Shown here piece after piece: positions 44,576 through 53,394 of a stretch of 64,000 bases of DNA. This DNA comes from Halocatena halophila (GTDB lineage Archaea > Halobacteriota > Halobacteria > Halobacteriales > Haloarculaceae). Numbering within the stretch: position 1 is the stretch's first letter; each line of letters starts with the position of its first letter. A program made the translations under genes and the position numbers. The DNA lies in NCBI GenBank assembly GCA_027563145.1, contig CP071306.1, positions 744,001-808,000 of the forward strand, in the 5' to 3' direction. The notes under the pieces were generated by a model. That model was not told where the DNA came from and did not search any database. It saw only the letters and a list, made by a program, of their open reading frames with translations.

Positions 44576-46165
44576 ATGAACCGTTCTTTTAGGCACGCCC
44601 TCCTACCTGCGGTCGTCGGCATTTTCGTCTTTCTGCCGATCTATGGGACGTACTATCTAACACATCCGTATCCGTCACTCGGTGGTGGGCTGTTTTTGAT
44701 GATGGGCCAAGAGATCGTAACGAACGGCTTTGCTATCCCACCGACGGTACCGTACTACACGGCTGGTGGCATTCCACTGGGCTATCCACCGCTAATGTTG
44801 ACCATCGCTGGGGGATTAGTACAGCTTGGATTTTCTCCATTTGTCGTCGCGCGTGTTATGCCCGGGTTGTTGATGGTGTGTGCGCTAATCGCGTTCGGTG
44901 TCGCCGCGAAAACGGTGTTGGAAAGCCGGTTTCAGGCGGCAATTGCCGTCATCGTCTTTGTTACCTCACCACCAGTACTCGAATTCACGGTTACTGCGGG
45001 GGGCACTGTTCGAGCGGCGGCAATGGTGCTTTCCTGTTCGGGCATCTACACCGCCGTTCGGATGTATCGGACTGGCAACTGGACGTGGATAATCGCGACG
45101 GCAGCCCTGTTCGGAGCGACGATACAGACACATCCGCTGTACACCATCTTTTTCGGGACAAACGTCGCAGCGTTGTGGCTCGGAACGGACCGTACACTGC
45201 GCGGACTGGCTGCCGGTGGTACCGTTGCTGCTGGCGGGGTCGTACTTGCCGCACCGTGGTGGCTTACGATCGCCGATGTACACGGGGTCGAGCTGTTTTT
45301 CACCGCATCGAGTACCCACGGTGGCGTGGGCTATTTCGACTGGTATCGACGGCTTCTCAAAACTTCGACGGTGCCAGCCTCACCGTGGCCCGTGGTTTCG
45401 CTTGTGGCAGCGGGGGTGCTAGTCGTCAGGCGGCGACCGGCGATTCCGTTCTGGCTCGTTAGCGTCGGTTTTTTGACTGGACGTGACGAGTATCTGCTCG
45501 TCATCGGCGCGATGGCAATCGCGACTGCGTTCACCGACGAACTGCTTCCGATCGTAAACGGCGTTAGCGTGCCGTGGGAGCGCTCACTTACACGTAATCG
45601 GGTGGCTGAGTGGACTGGCAATCGCATTCGGTCGGTCAGTGGCGAATCACAGGGTATTCTTACCATCCTGGCACTTTTTTGTCTGTTCGTCGGGACGGCA
45701 TACGGCGGTGCAACGGCCATGAATTACGTCGATGGGACACAATCCGATCCAGCACTTCCGATGTACGTTCAGGGTTCCGATATGAAAGCAGCCGAGTGGA
45801 TCAAAACGCACACACACCAGGAAGCGTCATTCGTCGTCATCGGTGACGTTGCCGAATGGTTCCCACTCATTTCGGATCGAACGTCGCTTATCGTTCCCCA
45901 GGGCGCCGAATGGAACGGACAACGAACCGAACAGATCGAACTCCGGAGCTCCATTAGCACCTGTCGGACGACCGTCTGTCTCACGAACCAGCTGGAGGCA
46001 GCCGAGCTATCGCCCAAATATATTTATCTCTCACGCGCGGGCTATCACGACGATGCAGCCGCGTTTCGGTGGCAATCGCTCGGTTTCAGTCTCGAAACCG
46101 ATCAATCCTATTCTATCGTCTACGAGAATGATAATGTAATTATCGCAGAACGTATATCTGCCTGA
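44576..46165 (+). CDS. Polytopic membrane protein, GT-C glycosyltransferase-like
   Basis: 529 residues from the ATG at 44576. About ten helices are followed by an extracytoplasmic C-terminal domain of about 150 residues (AAEWIKTHTHQEASFVVIGDVAEW...). This is the layout of GT-C glycosyltransferases and arabinosyl/mannosyltransferase-like proteins. An acidic residue after the first helix is expected for metal or donor binding but I cannot identify it with confidence. ATG 44567 is an alternative start; the TATA spacing favours 44576. Possibly surface glycan assembly. Confidence 0.65.
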   Translation: MNRSFRHALLPAVVGIFVFLPIYGTYYLTHPYPSLGGGLFLMMGQEIVTNGFAIPPTVPYYTAGGIPLGYPPLMLTIAGGLVQLGFSPFVVARVMPGLLMVCALIAFGVAAKTVLESRFQAAIAVIVFVTSPPVLEFTVTAGGTVRAAAMVLSCSGIYTAVRMYRTGNWTWIIATAALFGATIQTHPLYTIFFGTNVAALWLGTDRTLRGLAAGGTVAAGGVVLAAPWWLTIADVHGVELFFTASSTHGGVGYFDWYRRLLKTSTVPASPWPVVSLVAAGVLVVRRRPAIPFWLVSVGFLTGRDEYLLVIGAMAIATAFTDELLPIVNGVSVPWERSLTRNRVAEWTGNRIRSVSGESQGILTILALFCLFVGTAYGGATAMNYVDGTQSDPALPMYVQGSDMKAAEWIKTHTHQEASFVVIGDVAEWFPLISDRTSLIVPQGAEWNGQRTEQIELRSSISTCRTTVCLTNQLEAAELSPKYIYLSRAGYHDDAAAFRWQSLGFSLETDQSYSIVYENDNVIIAERISA

Positions 46166-46322
46166 AGATACTCTCAATTGCGGACAGTTCTATGCGATTA
46201 TTTTGAGTAGAATCTGCTGATACGACGAGCAATGATATCGATGTACTCCAATTCCAGTAAACAATACAACAATTCATAAAACAGATATTTTTAAATAACA
46301 TCCATTCATACAACACATTGCT

Positions 46323-47273
46323 ATGGTCCAAGAACAGTCCCGACGACGGTTTCTCCAGGTCGCAGCAGCTGGTGCAACCTCCGTTGGAATGAGCAGTGTT
46401 GCATCCCAGCACAGCCTGGCAGTCCCGGCGATCGGTGGTCCCGCAGCGGTCATCCAGACAGGAACCCTGGTGATCGACCGGTCAGACCGGCAGACGTGGA
46501 ATCGCGTCTCGTTCGGGACCTCGTTTGCCCTCTCACCGATCGTCATCGTCCAGCCGGTGACGGCTCGATTCGCGCCCGTGGCGGTACGGAAAGTGACCCG
46601 TCGCGGGTTCGAGTTCAATTTTTCCGGCGGGCTCGACGACCAGGAGTTGCACTTTCCCCAGCGGCTGAGTTACGTGGCCGTTGCGCGCGGTGAGTACACT
46701 ATGACAGGAACCTCGCTGTCCGTCGAGGCGGGCTTTATGACCTGTGGTCACACGCCGTCAACGGTCACGTTCGACCGGCCGTTTGATGACGCGCCCGTTG
46801 TGTTTACACAGCCACAGACGACGCCTGCTGGCGAGCAAATTCATCGAGCGAGGGCCGTGACGGAGACGTCACCGACGGATCCCCAGTCGTGTACCGTCCG
46901 TCTCGACGGGCCGACGACAACCAATCCACAGACGGTCGGGTATCTCGCTTTCGAGCGCGGAACGGGGGTCCTCGATCCGCCCGAAGAGGTCCCTGAAGAA
47001 CTATTGAGCAGATACGAAGTCGCCAGTACGGACCGAACGTTAACGGATTCCTGGCACTCGTTTCAGTTTCACCAGCGATATGATCAGCCAGTCGTGCTGG
47101 TCGAATCCCAGTCGAACCAGAGCGGATCGACGGCGATTACGCACGTTTCAGATCTCAACAGCGGTGGTGGATCGCTGCGGATCGAAGACGGACGACCGAC
47201 GCGAGCGACATCGGCCCGAACAGAACGGATCGGCTATGGCGTTTTCGAGAACGAGTTCGTCCTCTTCGTCTGA
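46323..47273 (+). CDS. Tat-exported protein with three H-type-lectin-like repeats
   Basis: 316 residues. A Tat motif (SRRRFLQVAAAG) at 6-17 and a hydrophobic stretch predict export. The mature part shows three repeats of a beta-sandwich pattern: V-x-F-x-x-x-F-x-x-x-P-[IV]-V followed by a later W/Y-x-A or Y-x-A-[VF] segment. They lie at residues about 58-128 (NRVSFGTSFALSPIVIVQP), 130-215 (STVTFDRPFDDAPVVFTQP) and 235-316 (HSFQFHQRYDQPVVLVESQ). The pattern resembles the H-type lectin domain. A carbohydrate-binding surface protein is likely but unproven. Confidence 0.7.
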   Translation: MVQEQSRRRFLQVAAAGATSVGMSSVASQHSLAVPAIGGPAAVIQTGTLVIDRSDRQTWNRVSFGTSFALSPIVIVQPVTARFAPVAVRKVTRRGFEFNFSGGLDDQELHFPQRLSYVAVARGEYTMTGTSLSVEAGFMTCGHTPSTVTFDRPFDDAPVVFTQPQTTPAGEQIHRARAVTETSPTDPQSCTVRLDGPTTTNPQTVGYLAFERGTGVLDPPEEVPEELLSRYEVASTDRTLTDSWHSFQFHQRYDQPVVLVESQSNQSGSTAITHVSDLNSGGGSLRIEDGRPTRATSARTERIGYGVFENEFVLFV

Positions 47274-47382
47274 GCACACGGTAGCGAGCCGGACAGTCTG
47301 GCCAATCCATAACGTGGCCAGATACCTGGAACTTGTAGAAACATTTGTGTGGGATGGATCGTATTAGGAGTACGTACTAGGT

Positions 47383-47706
47383 ATGGTCAATCGAAGTAAC
47401 TCGCAAACGGTCGATCGGATTACAGATCTTCGAATCGACGACAAAATCAACGTTCGGTCCCTCGAAACCGGGCGAGAGGACGCGTTCATCGTTGCCGGAT
47501 TCGATCTCAATATCGTGAATCACCGACCCGAAGTGACAGCACAGCTTCTGACGCCGGCAGAAGAGCCCGCACCGATCGTGGTGTTCGATACCCCTTCCGG
47601 GATCTGTCTCAGTCCGACGGACGTCCCCCAGCGCCAAGAGATAGATGCAGAGGTTATTCTCTTTGAGAGCCGCCAGCAACAGCCCCAGCAGACTCAGTTC
47701 CGGTGA
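47383..47706 (+). CDS. Small soluble protein, function unknown
   Basis: 107 residues, polar with short strands (EDAFIVAGFDLNIVNHRPEV, IVVFDTPSGICLS). A TATA-like GTATTA around 47359-47364 lies about 24 bases before the ATG. No signal peptide or helix is predicted. Not recognised; it may relate to the secreted lectin-like protein upstream only by position. Confidence 0.55.
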   Translation: MVNRSNSQTVDRITDLRIDDKINVRSLETGREDAFIVAGFDLNIVNHRPEVTAQLLTPAEEPAPIVVFDTPSGICLSPTDVPQRQEIDAEVILFESRQQQPQQTQFR

Positions 47707-47732
47707 GGTCCCGGTTTGCGATCCGATTGAAT

Positions 47733-48143
47733 TCAGAGCAGTTGCAGTGAGTGACTGTACCAGAACACACTCACCGTGCCGAGCAGTGCCGTCAGAACGA
47801 CTGCGAGTGGATGGTACTGAAACAGCGGATCAACCGGGAACGAGAGAATAAGCTCGTGATCGAGCGAAAGGGCCCAGCTTGCCGTGATTCCAAGCGAAAA
47901 GAGCATGAGCGAGAGACTTACCCCAGCAGCGAGCGAGGGCTCCGTGCGCTCTGTGCTTGCGGCCGCGATGACGATCGCACAACAGATTCCGAGCAACCCA
48001 GCAAGTAGCGGATCGACTGGACCAACGCTGTAGTACGTTTCGACCGTTCTCGTATCGAGCACCGCGAACGGAAGACCAACGCCCACGACGAGCAACAGAC
48101 ACCAGACCGTCGCGATTCGGGCAGCGATTCGGCGGCCAGCCAT
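47733..48143 (-). CDS. DUF7548-like membrane protein
   Basis: 136 residues with four helices and short loops. The first helix starts after MAGRRIAARIATVW. I recognise the style of the haloarchaeal DUF7548 family but recall no function. It is convergent with the 47383 gene and divergent from the coiled-coil gene. Confidence 0.6.
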   Translation of the reverse strand: MAGRRIAARIATVWCLLLVVGVGLPFAVLDTRTVETYYSVGPVDPLLAGLLGICCAIVIAAASTERTEPSLAAGVSLSLMLFSLGITASWALSLDHELILSFPVDPLFQYHPLAVVLTALLGTVSVFWYSHSLQLL

Positions 48144-48225
48144 AGCCTAACTCCCGTGCGCCATGGCCTTACCCTTTCTGAAACTCCACCACAAAGTACA
48201 GGTTTCTACAGCCCCCCCTACGGGT

Positions 48226-48570
48226 ATGGGACTCGGTGGAACGGCAAAGAAACTCCAGCAGGTCATAAATATGGCCGAGGAGCTGTATGCTCGAATGAAC
48301 GACCTTCGTGAACAGCTCCAGCAACTGCGTAAGACCGTCGAAGAGACGAACGCCACGGTGCAACAGCTCCAACAGGAAAATGCCGAACTCCGTGCTGTCG
48401 TCGGAGCGATGGCCGAACAGCAGGGAATCGATCCCCAGGAAGTTGTTGCTTCCCAGCAGCAATCTGAAGGGACAGTTGGTGGTCAACGCGATCGGACTGG
48501 GGCACAGAACAACGCCAATCGTGGATCTGCACCCGGATCTTCATCGATCGATCAGCCGCCGGATCGATGA
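48226..48570 (+). CDS. DUF5798 coiled-coil protein
   Basis: 114 residues from the ATG at 48226 (MGLGGTAKKLQQVINMAEEL). Residues about 10-70 form a long heptad-rich coiled coil (LREQLQQLRKTVEETNATVQQLQQ), followed by a polar Gln/Ser-rich tail. Haloarchaeal DUF5798 proteins have this layout; function unknown. The open frame starts earlier, at 48163, but that part has no similarity. It is convergent with the CoA-binding gene. Confidence 0.78.
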   Translation: MGLGGTAKKLQQVINMAEELYARMNDLREQLQQLRKTVEETNATVQQLQQENAELRAVVGAMAEQQGIDPQEVVASQQQSEGTVGGQRDRTGAQNNANRGSAPGSSSIDQPPDR

Positions 48571-48580
48571 GGATGGCGAC

Positions 48581-48991
48581 TCACATGAGACGACGGTGTT
48601 CGACCTTGAGACAGCTGTCCTGAACGAACGTTCGGCCTGATTTTCTGACCTGTCTCCCGGCTCGATCGTTTCGGATGCCAAGCTGCAGCCACACCGTTTC
48701 AACGTCGTCTCGGTCAAGGACCGATTCGACGATTCCGCCAACCTCTGCGCTGGGCCGGAACACATCAACGATGTCGATTGTCGTCTCGACTTCCCCGAGA
48801 TCATCTACCGCAGGCCGTCCAAAGATTTCATCAGCGTATGGATTGACGGGAATTACGGTGTAGCCAGCGTCCTTCAGATAGCGCGGAATCTCGTGGGCAT
48901 CTTTCCCAGGGGTTGACGAGCAGCCAACGACGGCGATCGTGTCGGCGTCGAGAATCTCGCGCAGCGTCGCATCATCAGGGGAATCGTTCAT
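48581..48991 (-). CDS. CoA-binding (succinyl-CoA synthetase-like) domain protein
   Basis: 136 residues forming a single Rossmann CoA-binding domain: DTIAVVGCSSTPGKDAHEIPRYLKDAGY near the start and VNPYADEIFGRP, VDVFRPSAEVGG, then VWLQLGI with a later Cys. Stand-alone relatives (YccU-like) bind CoA or a nucleotide, and their role is unclear. It is convergent with the coiled-coil gene, with a 10-base gap. Confidence 0.9.
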   Translation of the reverse strand: MNDSPDDATLREILDADTIAVVGCSSTPGKDAHEIPRYLKDAGYTVIPVNPYADEIFGRPAVDDLGEVETTIDIVDVFRPSAEVGGIVESVLDRDDVETVWLQLGIRNDRAGRQVRKSGRTFVQDSCLKVEHRRLM

Positions 48992-49035
48992 ATCTCAACT
49001 ACTACGATGAGCAACAAAAAGTTGCACCTATCGCC

Positions 49036-49869
49036 TCAACCAACGACTCGCCCGGCGACGAACGCGCCGGCCGCAAGAAACATGCCGAGTTTCGTCGTGA
49101 GCTGAGCAGTTGCGGGGTCGCGAAAACTGTACAGTGCACTCCCAATCAGGAGACAGTCCGCTGGAATAACGAGCAACAGATAGGCAGCGCCGAACGTGCC
49201 ATCGAGATACAGCAGTGGGCTTACGCCGACGGCACCAATCATCACCACGGTCCCGATCACGAGTGCGGGGCGAACGCCAACGGCGATCGGCAGCGTATGC
49301 AGCCCCTCTTCTCGGTCGCCCTTGATATCCTCTACATCCTTGATGATCTCCCGGGTCAGGGTGGTGAGTCCGGCCAGCAGTCCAAGCAGGGCCACCGGTG
49401 CGAGTGTGTCACTGCCGACGGCTGCGCCACCGAATAGAAACGTCGATCCACCGAGTCCGGCCACCACCACGTTTCCGACGCCTGGCAGTCCTTTGAACAG
49501 TTTCGTGTAGGCCACCAGCGCGAGGAGATCGACGGTCGCTATTGCGATTGCCATCAGTGGAAGGGTCAACGCCAGCACGATCGCGAGACAGAACAGAATC
49601 ACACTGCACCACAGCGCCTGCCGTGGGGTGACTGCGCCCCGTGGAATCGGTCGTTCTGGGTCGTTGATCGCATCGATCTCCCGGTCGAAGTAGTCGTTGA
49701 TCGTGTTGCCAGCCCCAGCCGCCAGCACGGTCGCGAGCCCGGCCGCGATGGCGGCCGTCGGATGCACCCCGAGTCCGCCAGCGACGTACGCGCCGATCAG
49801 CGTGAGAATGCCGCCGACGATCGCGTTCATCGGGCGCGTCAGTTCTACCACGCCACGAACGGTTTCCAT
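49036..49869 (-). CDS. Geranylgeranylglycerol-phosphate geranylgeranyltransferase (DGGGP synthase, UbiA family)
   Basis: 277 residues with about eight helices. It adds the second geranylgeranyl chain to make archaeal ether-lipid cores. Aspartate-rich sites: NDYFDREIDAINDPERPIPRG near residue 58 (first, Mg2+-pyrophosphate) and DVEDIKGDREEG near 178 (second). The match to archaeal DGGGP synthase is good in both motifs and length. Confidence 0.93.
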   Translation of the reverse strand: METVRGVVELTRPMNAIVGGILTLIGAYVAGGLGVHPTAAIAAGLATVLAAGAGNTINDYFDREIDAINDPERPIPRGAVTPRQALWCSVILFCLAIVLALTLPLMAIAIATVDLLALVAYTKLFKGLPGVGNVVVAGLGGSTFLFGGAAVGSDTLAPVALLGLLAGLTTLTREIIKDVEDIKGDREEGLHTLPIAVGVRPALVIGTVVMIGAVGVSPLLYLDGTFGAAYLLLVIPADCLLIGSALYSFRDPATAQLTTKLGMFLAAGAFVAGRVVG

Positions 49870-49951
49870 AGATGGTCCTACCGGAGGAGCGAAATAAGTC
49901 GCCCGAATACAATAGATAGACTTAAATTACTCCGCTGATTCCGAAGGAATA

Positions 49952-50028
49952 GGGCGCTTAGCTCAGCCTGGATTTAGAGTGCTTGGCTTCGGACCAAGTT
50001 GTCGGGGGTTCAAATCCCTCAGCGCCCG
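49952..50028 (+). tRNA. tRNA-Arg (anticodon TCG)
   Basis: 77 bases forming a cloverleaf. Acceptor GGGCGCT pairs with AGCGCCC, the anticodon loop CTTCGGA holds TCG (reads CGA), and the T-arm has GTTCAAATC. No intron or encoded CCA. Its 3' end is repeated exactly at 50104-50125. Confidence 0.94.
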
Positions 50029-50066
50029 TGGAGCGAGGAACGCAGTGACGAGCGATCTGGCACTGC

Positions 50067-50125
50067 GAGATTTGAAGTAAGGAGCAGCTCTGCTGTGACT
50101 GTAGTTCAAATCCCTCAGCGCCCGT
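50067..50125 (+). repeat. tRNA-Arg-derived scar
   Basis: A short inverted piece of the tRNA 3' end (GATTTGAA, 50069-50076) is followed by a hairpin-like GGAGCAGCTCTGCTG (50081-50095). Then comes a 22-base exact direct copy of the tRNA 3' end (50104-50125 equals 50008-50029). The same arrangement occurs at tRNA-Leu and tRNA-Ile in this window. Confidence 0.75.
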
Positions 50126-50215
50126 CCAATTTTCGACTGGTTTAGCGACGATTAAAATTACTACTCGCCGAACAGTCCAGAATATTTATATCAAATGATT
50201 TCGCAATGTGGAGCC
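50126..50215. promoter_or_regulatory. Promoter region of the H-NOX transcript
   Basis: ATATTTATA at 50182-50190 is a good TATA box. It predicts a start site near 50212, just before the small ATG at 50216, so the transcript would begin with a leader open frame rather than with the H-NOX gene. Confidence 0.5.
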
Positions 50216-50329
50216 ATGTCCACTCAGCGCCGACCACGGGTTGACCATTCGTTACGATGGACTGCGCCGGACGCCACCAGCGGCCTGTGTCGCCACGAAC
50301 GGGAGACGCCTCTCAGAGCGAGCGCCTGA
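50216..50329 (+). CDS. 37-codon leader open frame coupled to the H-NOX gene
   Basis: From ATG 50216 the frame reads MSTQRRPRVDHSLRWTAPDA and on to a TGA at 50327-50329, which overlaps the H-NOX start (TGATG). The peptide is Arg-rich (37 residues, no helix). The TATA box upstream places the transcription start just before this ATG. It may be translated and couple translation of H-NOX, or it may be incidental. No homologue recognised. Confidence 0.4.
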   Translation: MSTQRRPRVDHSLRWTAPDATSGLCRHERETPLRASA

Positions 50330-50880
50330 TGCACGGAATTGTTCTAAAGGGGTTCAAGGATTTCGTGATCGATCGCTATGACCGGGAGGCCTGGCGCGCC
50401 ATCCAGGCGGATGCAGGGCTTGAGGGAAAGCTCTACGTCCCAGTGACGGAGTATCCGGATGATGAGGTCAGAGCGTTGCTCAAGGCTGGGGTATCAATTA
50501 GCAACACGCCAGCCAACGAACTGCTCGAAGCGTTTGGTGAGTTTCTGCTCCCATCGTTGCTCGAAACCTACGGCGTGCACGTCGACGAGAAGTGGAGTGC
50601 ACTCCAGCTCATTGCAAACGTCGAGGAGTATATCCACACCTCGCTCCGGGCGAAAGCAGTCGCCTCATACACACCACCACAGTTGCAGTCCGACTGGATC
50701 GACGACGCGCACGTCCGAATCGTCTACAGCTCAGAGCGAACCCTCTGTGCGTTCGCCAGAGGCCTGATCGTTGGCATTGGGGTCCATCGCGGGGAACCGC
50801 TCGCCATTGACGAACGTGCATGCATGCACAACGGCGACCCACAGTGTGTGCTCATCGTCAGCAGACAACATACCGACTGA
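50329..50880 (+). CDS. H-NOX (heme NO/O2-binding) domain protein
   Basis: 183 residues from the ATG at 50329. The domain starts MHGIVLKGFKDFVIDRYDRE. NELLEAFGEFLLPSL near 63 is the helix seen in H-NOX. The axial heme His is His103 in NVEEYIHTSLRAK, and the heme-propionate motif YxSxR is Y133-S135-R137. A C-terminal stretch with two Cys (ACMHNGDPQCVLIV) resembles the small V4R-type end. It binds b-type heme and would sense NO, CO or O2 or serve as a redox sensor. It sits upstream of a chemotaxis receptor and its signalling genes. Confidence 0.88.
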   Translation: MHGIVLKGFKDFVIDRYDREAWRAIQADAGLEGKLYVPVTEYPDDEVRALLKAGVSISNTPANELLEAFGEFLLPSLLETYGVHVDEKWSALQLIANVEEYIHTSLRAKAVASYTPPQLQSDWIDDAHVRIVYSSERTLCAFARGLIVGIGVHRGEPLAIDERACMHNGDPQCVLIVSRQHTD

Positions 50881-50980
50881 TCGGTTGGTACAGGGCCCAA
50901 TCGATCTCGCCGATATTCCTGATTCTATGAAGTGTTATTTTATTAAAATTATTGTTGCTTAATGTAAAGATGTGACAAGG

Positions 50981-50990
50981 TTTATAACAC
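50981..50990 (+). promoter_or_regulatory. TATA-like box of the MCP/che transcript
   Basis: TTTATAACAC lies about 30 bases before the MCP ATG at 51016. The MCP group may therefore have its own leaderless transcript apart from the H-NOX gene, 135 bases upstream. Confidence 0.45.
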
Positions 50991-51015
50991 ATCGTTGTGA
51001 ATGGTCCTTCCAATC

Positions 51016-52527
51016 ATGGGACTGCCCGGTACAGCACGAATTGGGTACCACCACAGGGTATCGATCGCAGTCTGTGGTGGGATAGTGGTGGTTGGCGCTG
51101 TTCCGGTCGTTGTGACGGGCACAATCGATCGGGAGTTGATCGCCGCCGCCGCAGGTGGAACTGCAATAGGGGGGCTGATCGGACTGGTCGGGCTCGTCCA
51201 TCTGATGGGTCGTATTGGGGGGCTGTTGTCGGATGTTGATGCGGACGCTGATCCGTCAGTGTTCAGTCCGGCGGCCGAACGATCGGGGCTCGTCGGTCGA
51301 ATCGCCACCCACTGTATGACCCTCCAGCGGATTCGGCGAGAATCGACGGCAATCGAACGGACCGCAATGTCGTATCGACGGGCAATCGAGGAGACAAACA
51401 GCACCGAGACGACGCCACACCTGGATACAGGCGTCGAACCCGAAGCACTCGCGGGGCTTGGGACAGCAATCAACACCGCGTTCAGCGATCTCGAAGAAAG
51501 AATTGGCGAACTAACATCGTTTGCGACAGAGGTTGCAACGTACGGTCAGGAGCTCCGAATGAGTAGCGAGGAGCTTCACGACGGGAGCCAGCAGGTGACT
51601 CGAACGATCCAGGAGATCTCCAACAACGCATACAGACAACACCAGGAACTCGAGACGGTCGCCGTCGAGATGGATGCCTTCTCAACGACTGTCGATGAGA
51701 TTGCCGACGCCGCTACCGAGGTGGCAGCGCTTTCCACCCGAACGGTCGAGACGGGCCAGAGTGGCCGAGAGTCCGCACACACGGCGATCGAAGGGATGCA
51801 CCAGATCGAAACCGAAGCAACAGAGACGATCGAGGAGATCGAAGAACTCGCCGCTGCAGTCGAGCAGATCGACGAGCTGATCGACTTCATCACCGAGATT
51901 GCAGAGCAGACGAACATGCTCGCACTCAACGCGAACATCGAGGCTTCGCGCGCTGGCGAAGCCGGCGATGGGTTTGCTGCGGTCGCCACCGAGATCAAGG
52001 CGCTGGCCGAGCGAACCAAAGACGCAGCCACGGACATCGAGGATCGATTGGCCGAGATCCAGCGCCGAACCGACCGGACGGTCACCGAGGTGCAAGCCAC
52101 AAGCGAGCGGATCGCAGCGAATGCCGATGCCATCGAAAACGCCCTGACGGCGCTCGATGAGATCGCTACACTCGCTCAGGAAACGAATGACGGCGTCCAA
52201 TCGATTCGACAGATGACGGCACAGGAGCTCGAAACCACCCAGGAGATAGCCGACGTGGTTGACCGTACGGCACAGACGGCAGCCACCATTGGCGAGGAGA
52301 CCACTGAAGAGTCTGAAACCGTCGTTGCAGCGGCGAAAGCACAGACGGCCGCGCTCGATCAGATTGCCGATAGTGCTGGACAGCTCGCCGAACGAGCATC
52401 GCGTCTGAGCACATTGCTGGGATCGGTGACGCCAGCTTCGGATTCGAACGGGTTCGATCCTGATGGCCCGCCATCCGCCGAATCTGCACCGTCCGACGAC
52501 CAGTCCACCCTTGAGAACCCTCACTGA
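51016..52527 (+). CDS. Methyl-accepting chemotaxis protein without an external sensor domain
   Basis: 503 residues from the ATG at 51016 (an ATG at 51001 is possible). Two N-terminal helices (about 15-35 and 45-65) are followed directly by the cytoplasmic coiled-coil signalling region. The conserved hairpin tip is [20 protein letters not shown] with [18 protein letters not shown] after it. There is no HAMP or periplasmic domain of normal size, so it probably receives its signal from a cytoplasmic partner, and the adjacent H-NOX is the natural candidate. Glu/Gln methylation sites may exist but CheR/CheB are not in this window. Confidence 0.87.
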   Translation: MGLPGTARIGYHHRVSIAVCGGIVVVGAVPVVVTGTIDRELIAAAAGGTAIGGLIGLVGLVHLMGRIGGLLSDVDADADPSVFSPAAERSGLVGRIATHCMTLQRIRRESTAIERTAMSYRRAIEETNSTETTPHLDTGVEPEALAGLGTAINTAFSDLEERIGELTSFATEVATYGQELRMSSEELHDGSQQVTRTIQEISNNAYRQHQELETVAVEMDAFSTTVDEIADAATEVAALSTRTVETGQSGRESAHTAIEGMHQIETEATETIEEIEELAAAVEQIDELIDFITEIAEQTNMLALNANIEASRAGEAGDGFAAVATEIKALAERTKDAATDIEDRLAEIQRRTDRTVTEVQATSERIAANADAIENALTALDEIATLAQETNDGVQSIRQMTAQELETTQEIADVVDRTAQTAATIGEETTEESETVVAAAKAQTAALDQIADSAGQLAERASRLSTLLGSVTPASDSNGFDPDGPPSAESAPSDDQSTLENPH

Positions 52528-53024
52528 TGAGCCAGTCACGATCCGACGACACCGACACAGTCGCTGCCAAAAGCCGCGTCGAATTCGTTCATGCCAGGAT
52601 CGACAGCGAACGGTGGGCGATCGAACGCGGACGAGTTCGCCGACTCATTCGATCGCCACAGCTCACGCGAATTCCCCGGGCACCCGAGCCGATTGCTGGA
52701 GCTACCGAACAGGGTGGAACCGTAACGGCAGTGATCGACGGTCGCACCCTCTGTGGGGATTCCAAAGGGCAAAGACAGCAGGCAGATGGCGTGCTCGTCG
52801 TGTTCGACGGCCCACAGCTCGAACAGCGAACCGGACTGCTCGTCGATCACGTGACGGGGATCGAATCGCATTCCGTCGATCAGATCTCTGCAGTGGCCAA
52901 AAAGCAGCCACAGACCGCTTCGTATCACTGTGCCCGCATCGACGAGACGGCATGGGTTCTCGATCCGAATCGACTGATAGACGCCATCAGCACTGGAGAC
53001 GCCAGTGCGAATTCCGACCAGTAA
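52527..53024 (+). CDS. cheW: Chemotaxis coupling protein CheW
   Basis: 165 residues, one CheW domain from about residue 17 to 155 (VEFVHARIDSERWAIERGRV ... GLLVDHVTGI). It links receptors to CheA. Its ATG overlaps the MCP stop (TGATG). The central part has an insertion (about 70-85) compared with short CheW proteins. The next gene, cheY, begins 2 bases after its stop. Confidence 0.88.
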   Translation: MSQSRSDDTDTVAAKSRVEFVHARIDSERWAIERGRVRRLIRSPQLTRIPRAPEPIAGATEQGGTVTAVIDGRTLCGDSKGQRQQADGVLVVFDGPQLEQRTGLLVDHVTGIESHSVDQISAVAKKQPQTASYHCARIDETAWVLDPNRLIDAISTGDASANSDQ

Positions 53025-53025
53025 C

Positions 53026-53394
53026 ATGACTGTACGAATCTTGCTCGTTGACGATTCGGTGTACATGCGCCGACGGATCGCCAGTGCCCTGCCAGATGCG
53101 TCCTACGAGGTGGTAGCCGAGGCTCCAAACGGTGCTGATGCGGTCCGAAAGTACAAACAGCACGCTGATGCGATCGATGTCGTCTTGATGGATATCGTCA
53201 TGGCTCAGGCAAACGGAATCAAAGCCACGGCCGCAATCAAACAGCTCGACCAGTCCGTCCGCATCGTTATGTGCACGAGCGTAGGCCAGCGGGCAAAAAT
53301 GAAGCTGGCCGCTCGGGCGGGCGCTGACGGCTATCTCGTCAAGCCGTTCACCGATGAAGACATCGTTGACGCGATCGATCAGGTCCACGCATGA
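53026..53394 (+). CDS. cheY: Response regulator CheY
   Basis: 122 residues from the ATG at 53026. Receiver fold with the acidic pocket DD (ILLVDDSVYMRR) near 8-9, the phospho-acceptor Asp in VVLMDIVMA near 53, Thr in MCTSVGQ near 82 and Lys in GYLVKPFTD near 104. It overlaps cheA by four bases. It would carry the output signal of this pathway. Confidence 0.93.
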   Translation: MTVRILLVDDSVYMRRRIASALPDASYEVVAEAPNGADAVRKYKQHADAIDVVLMDIVMAQANGIKATAAIKQLDQSVRIVMCTSVGQRAKMKLAARAGADGYLVKPFTDEDIVDAIDQVHA

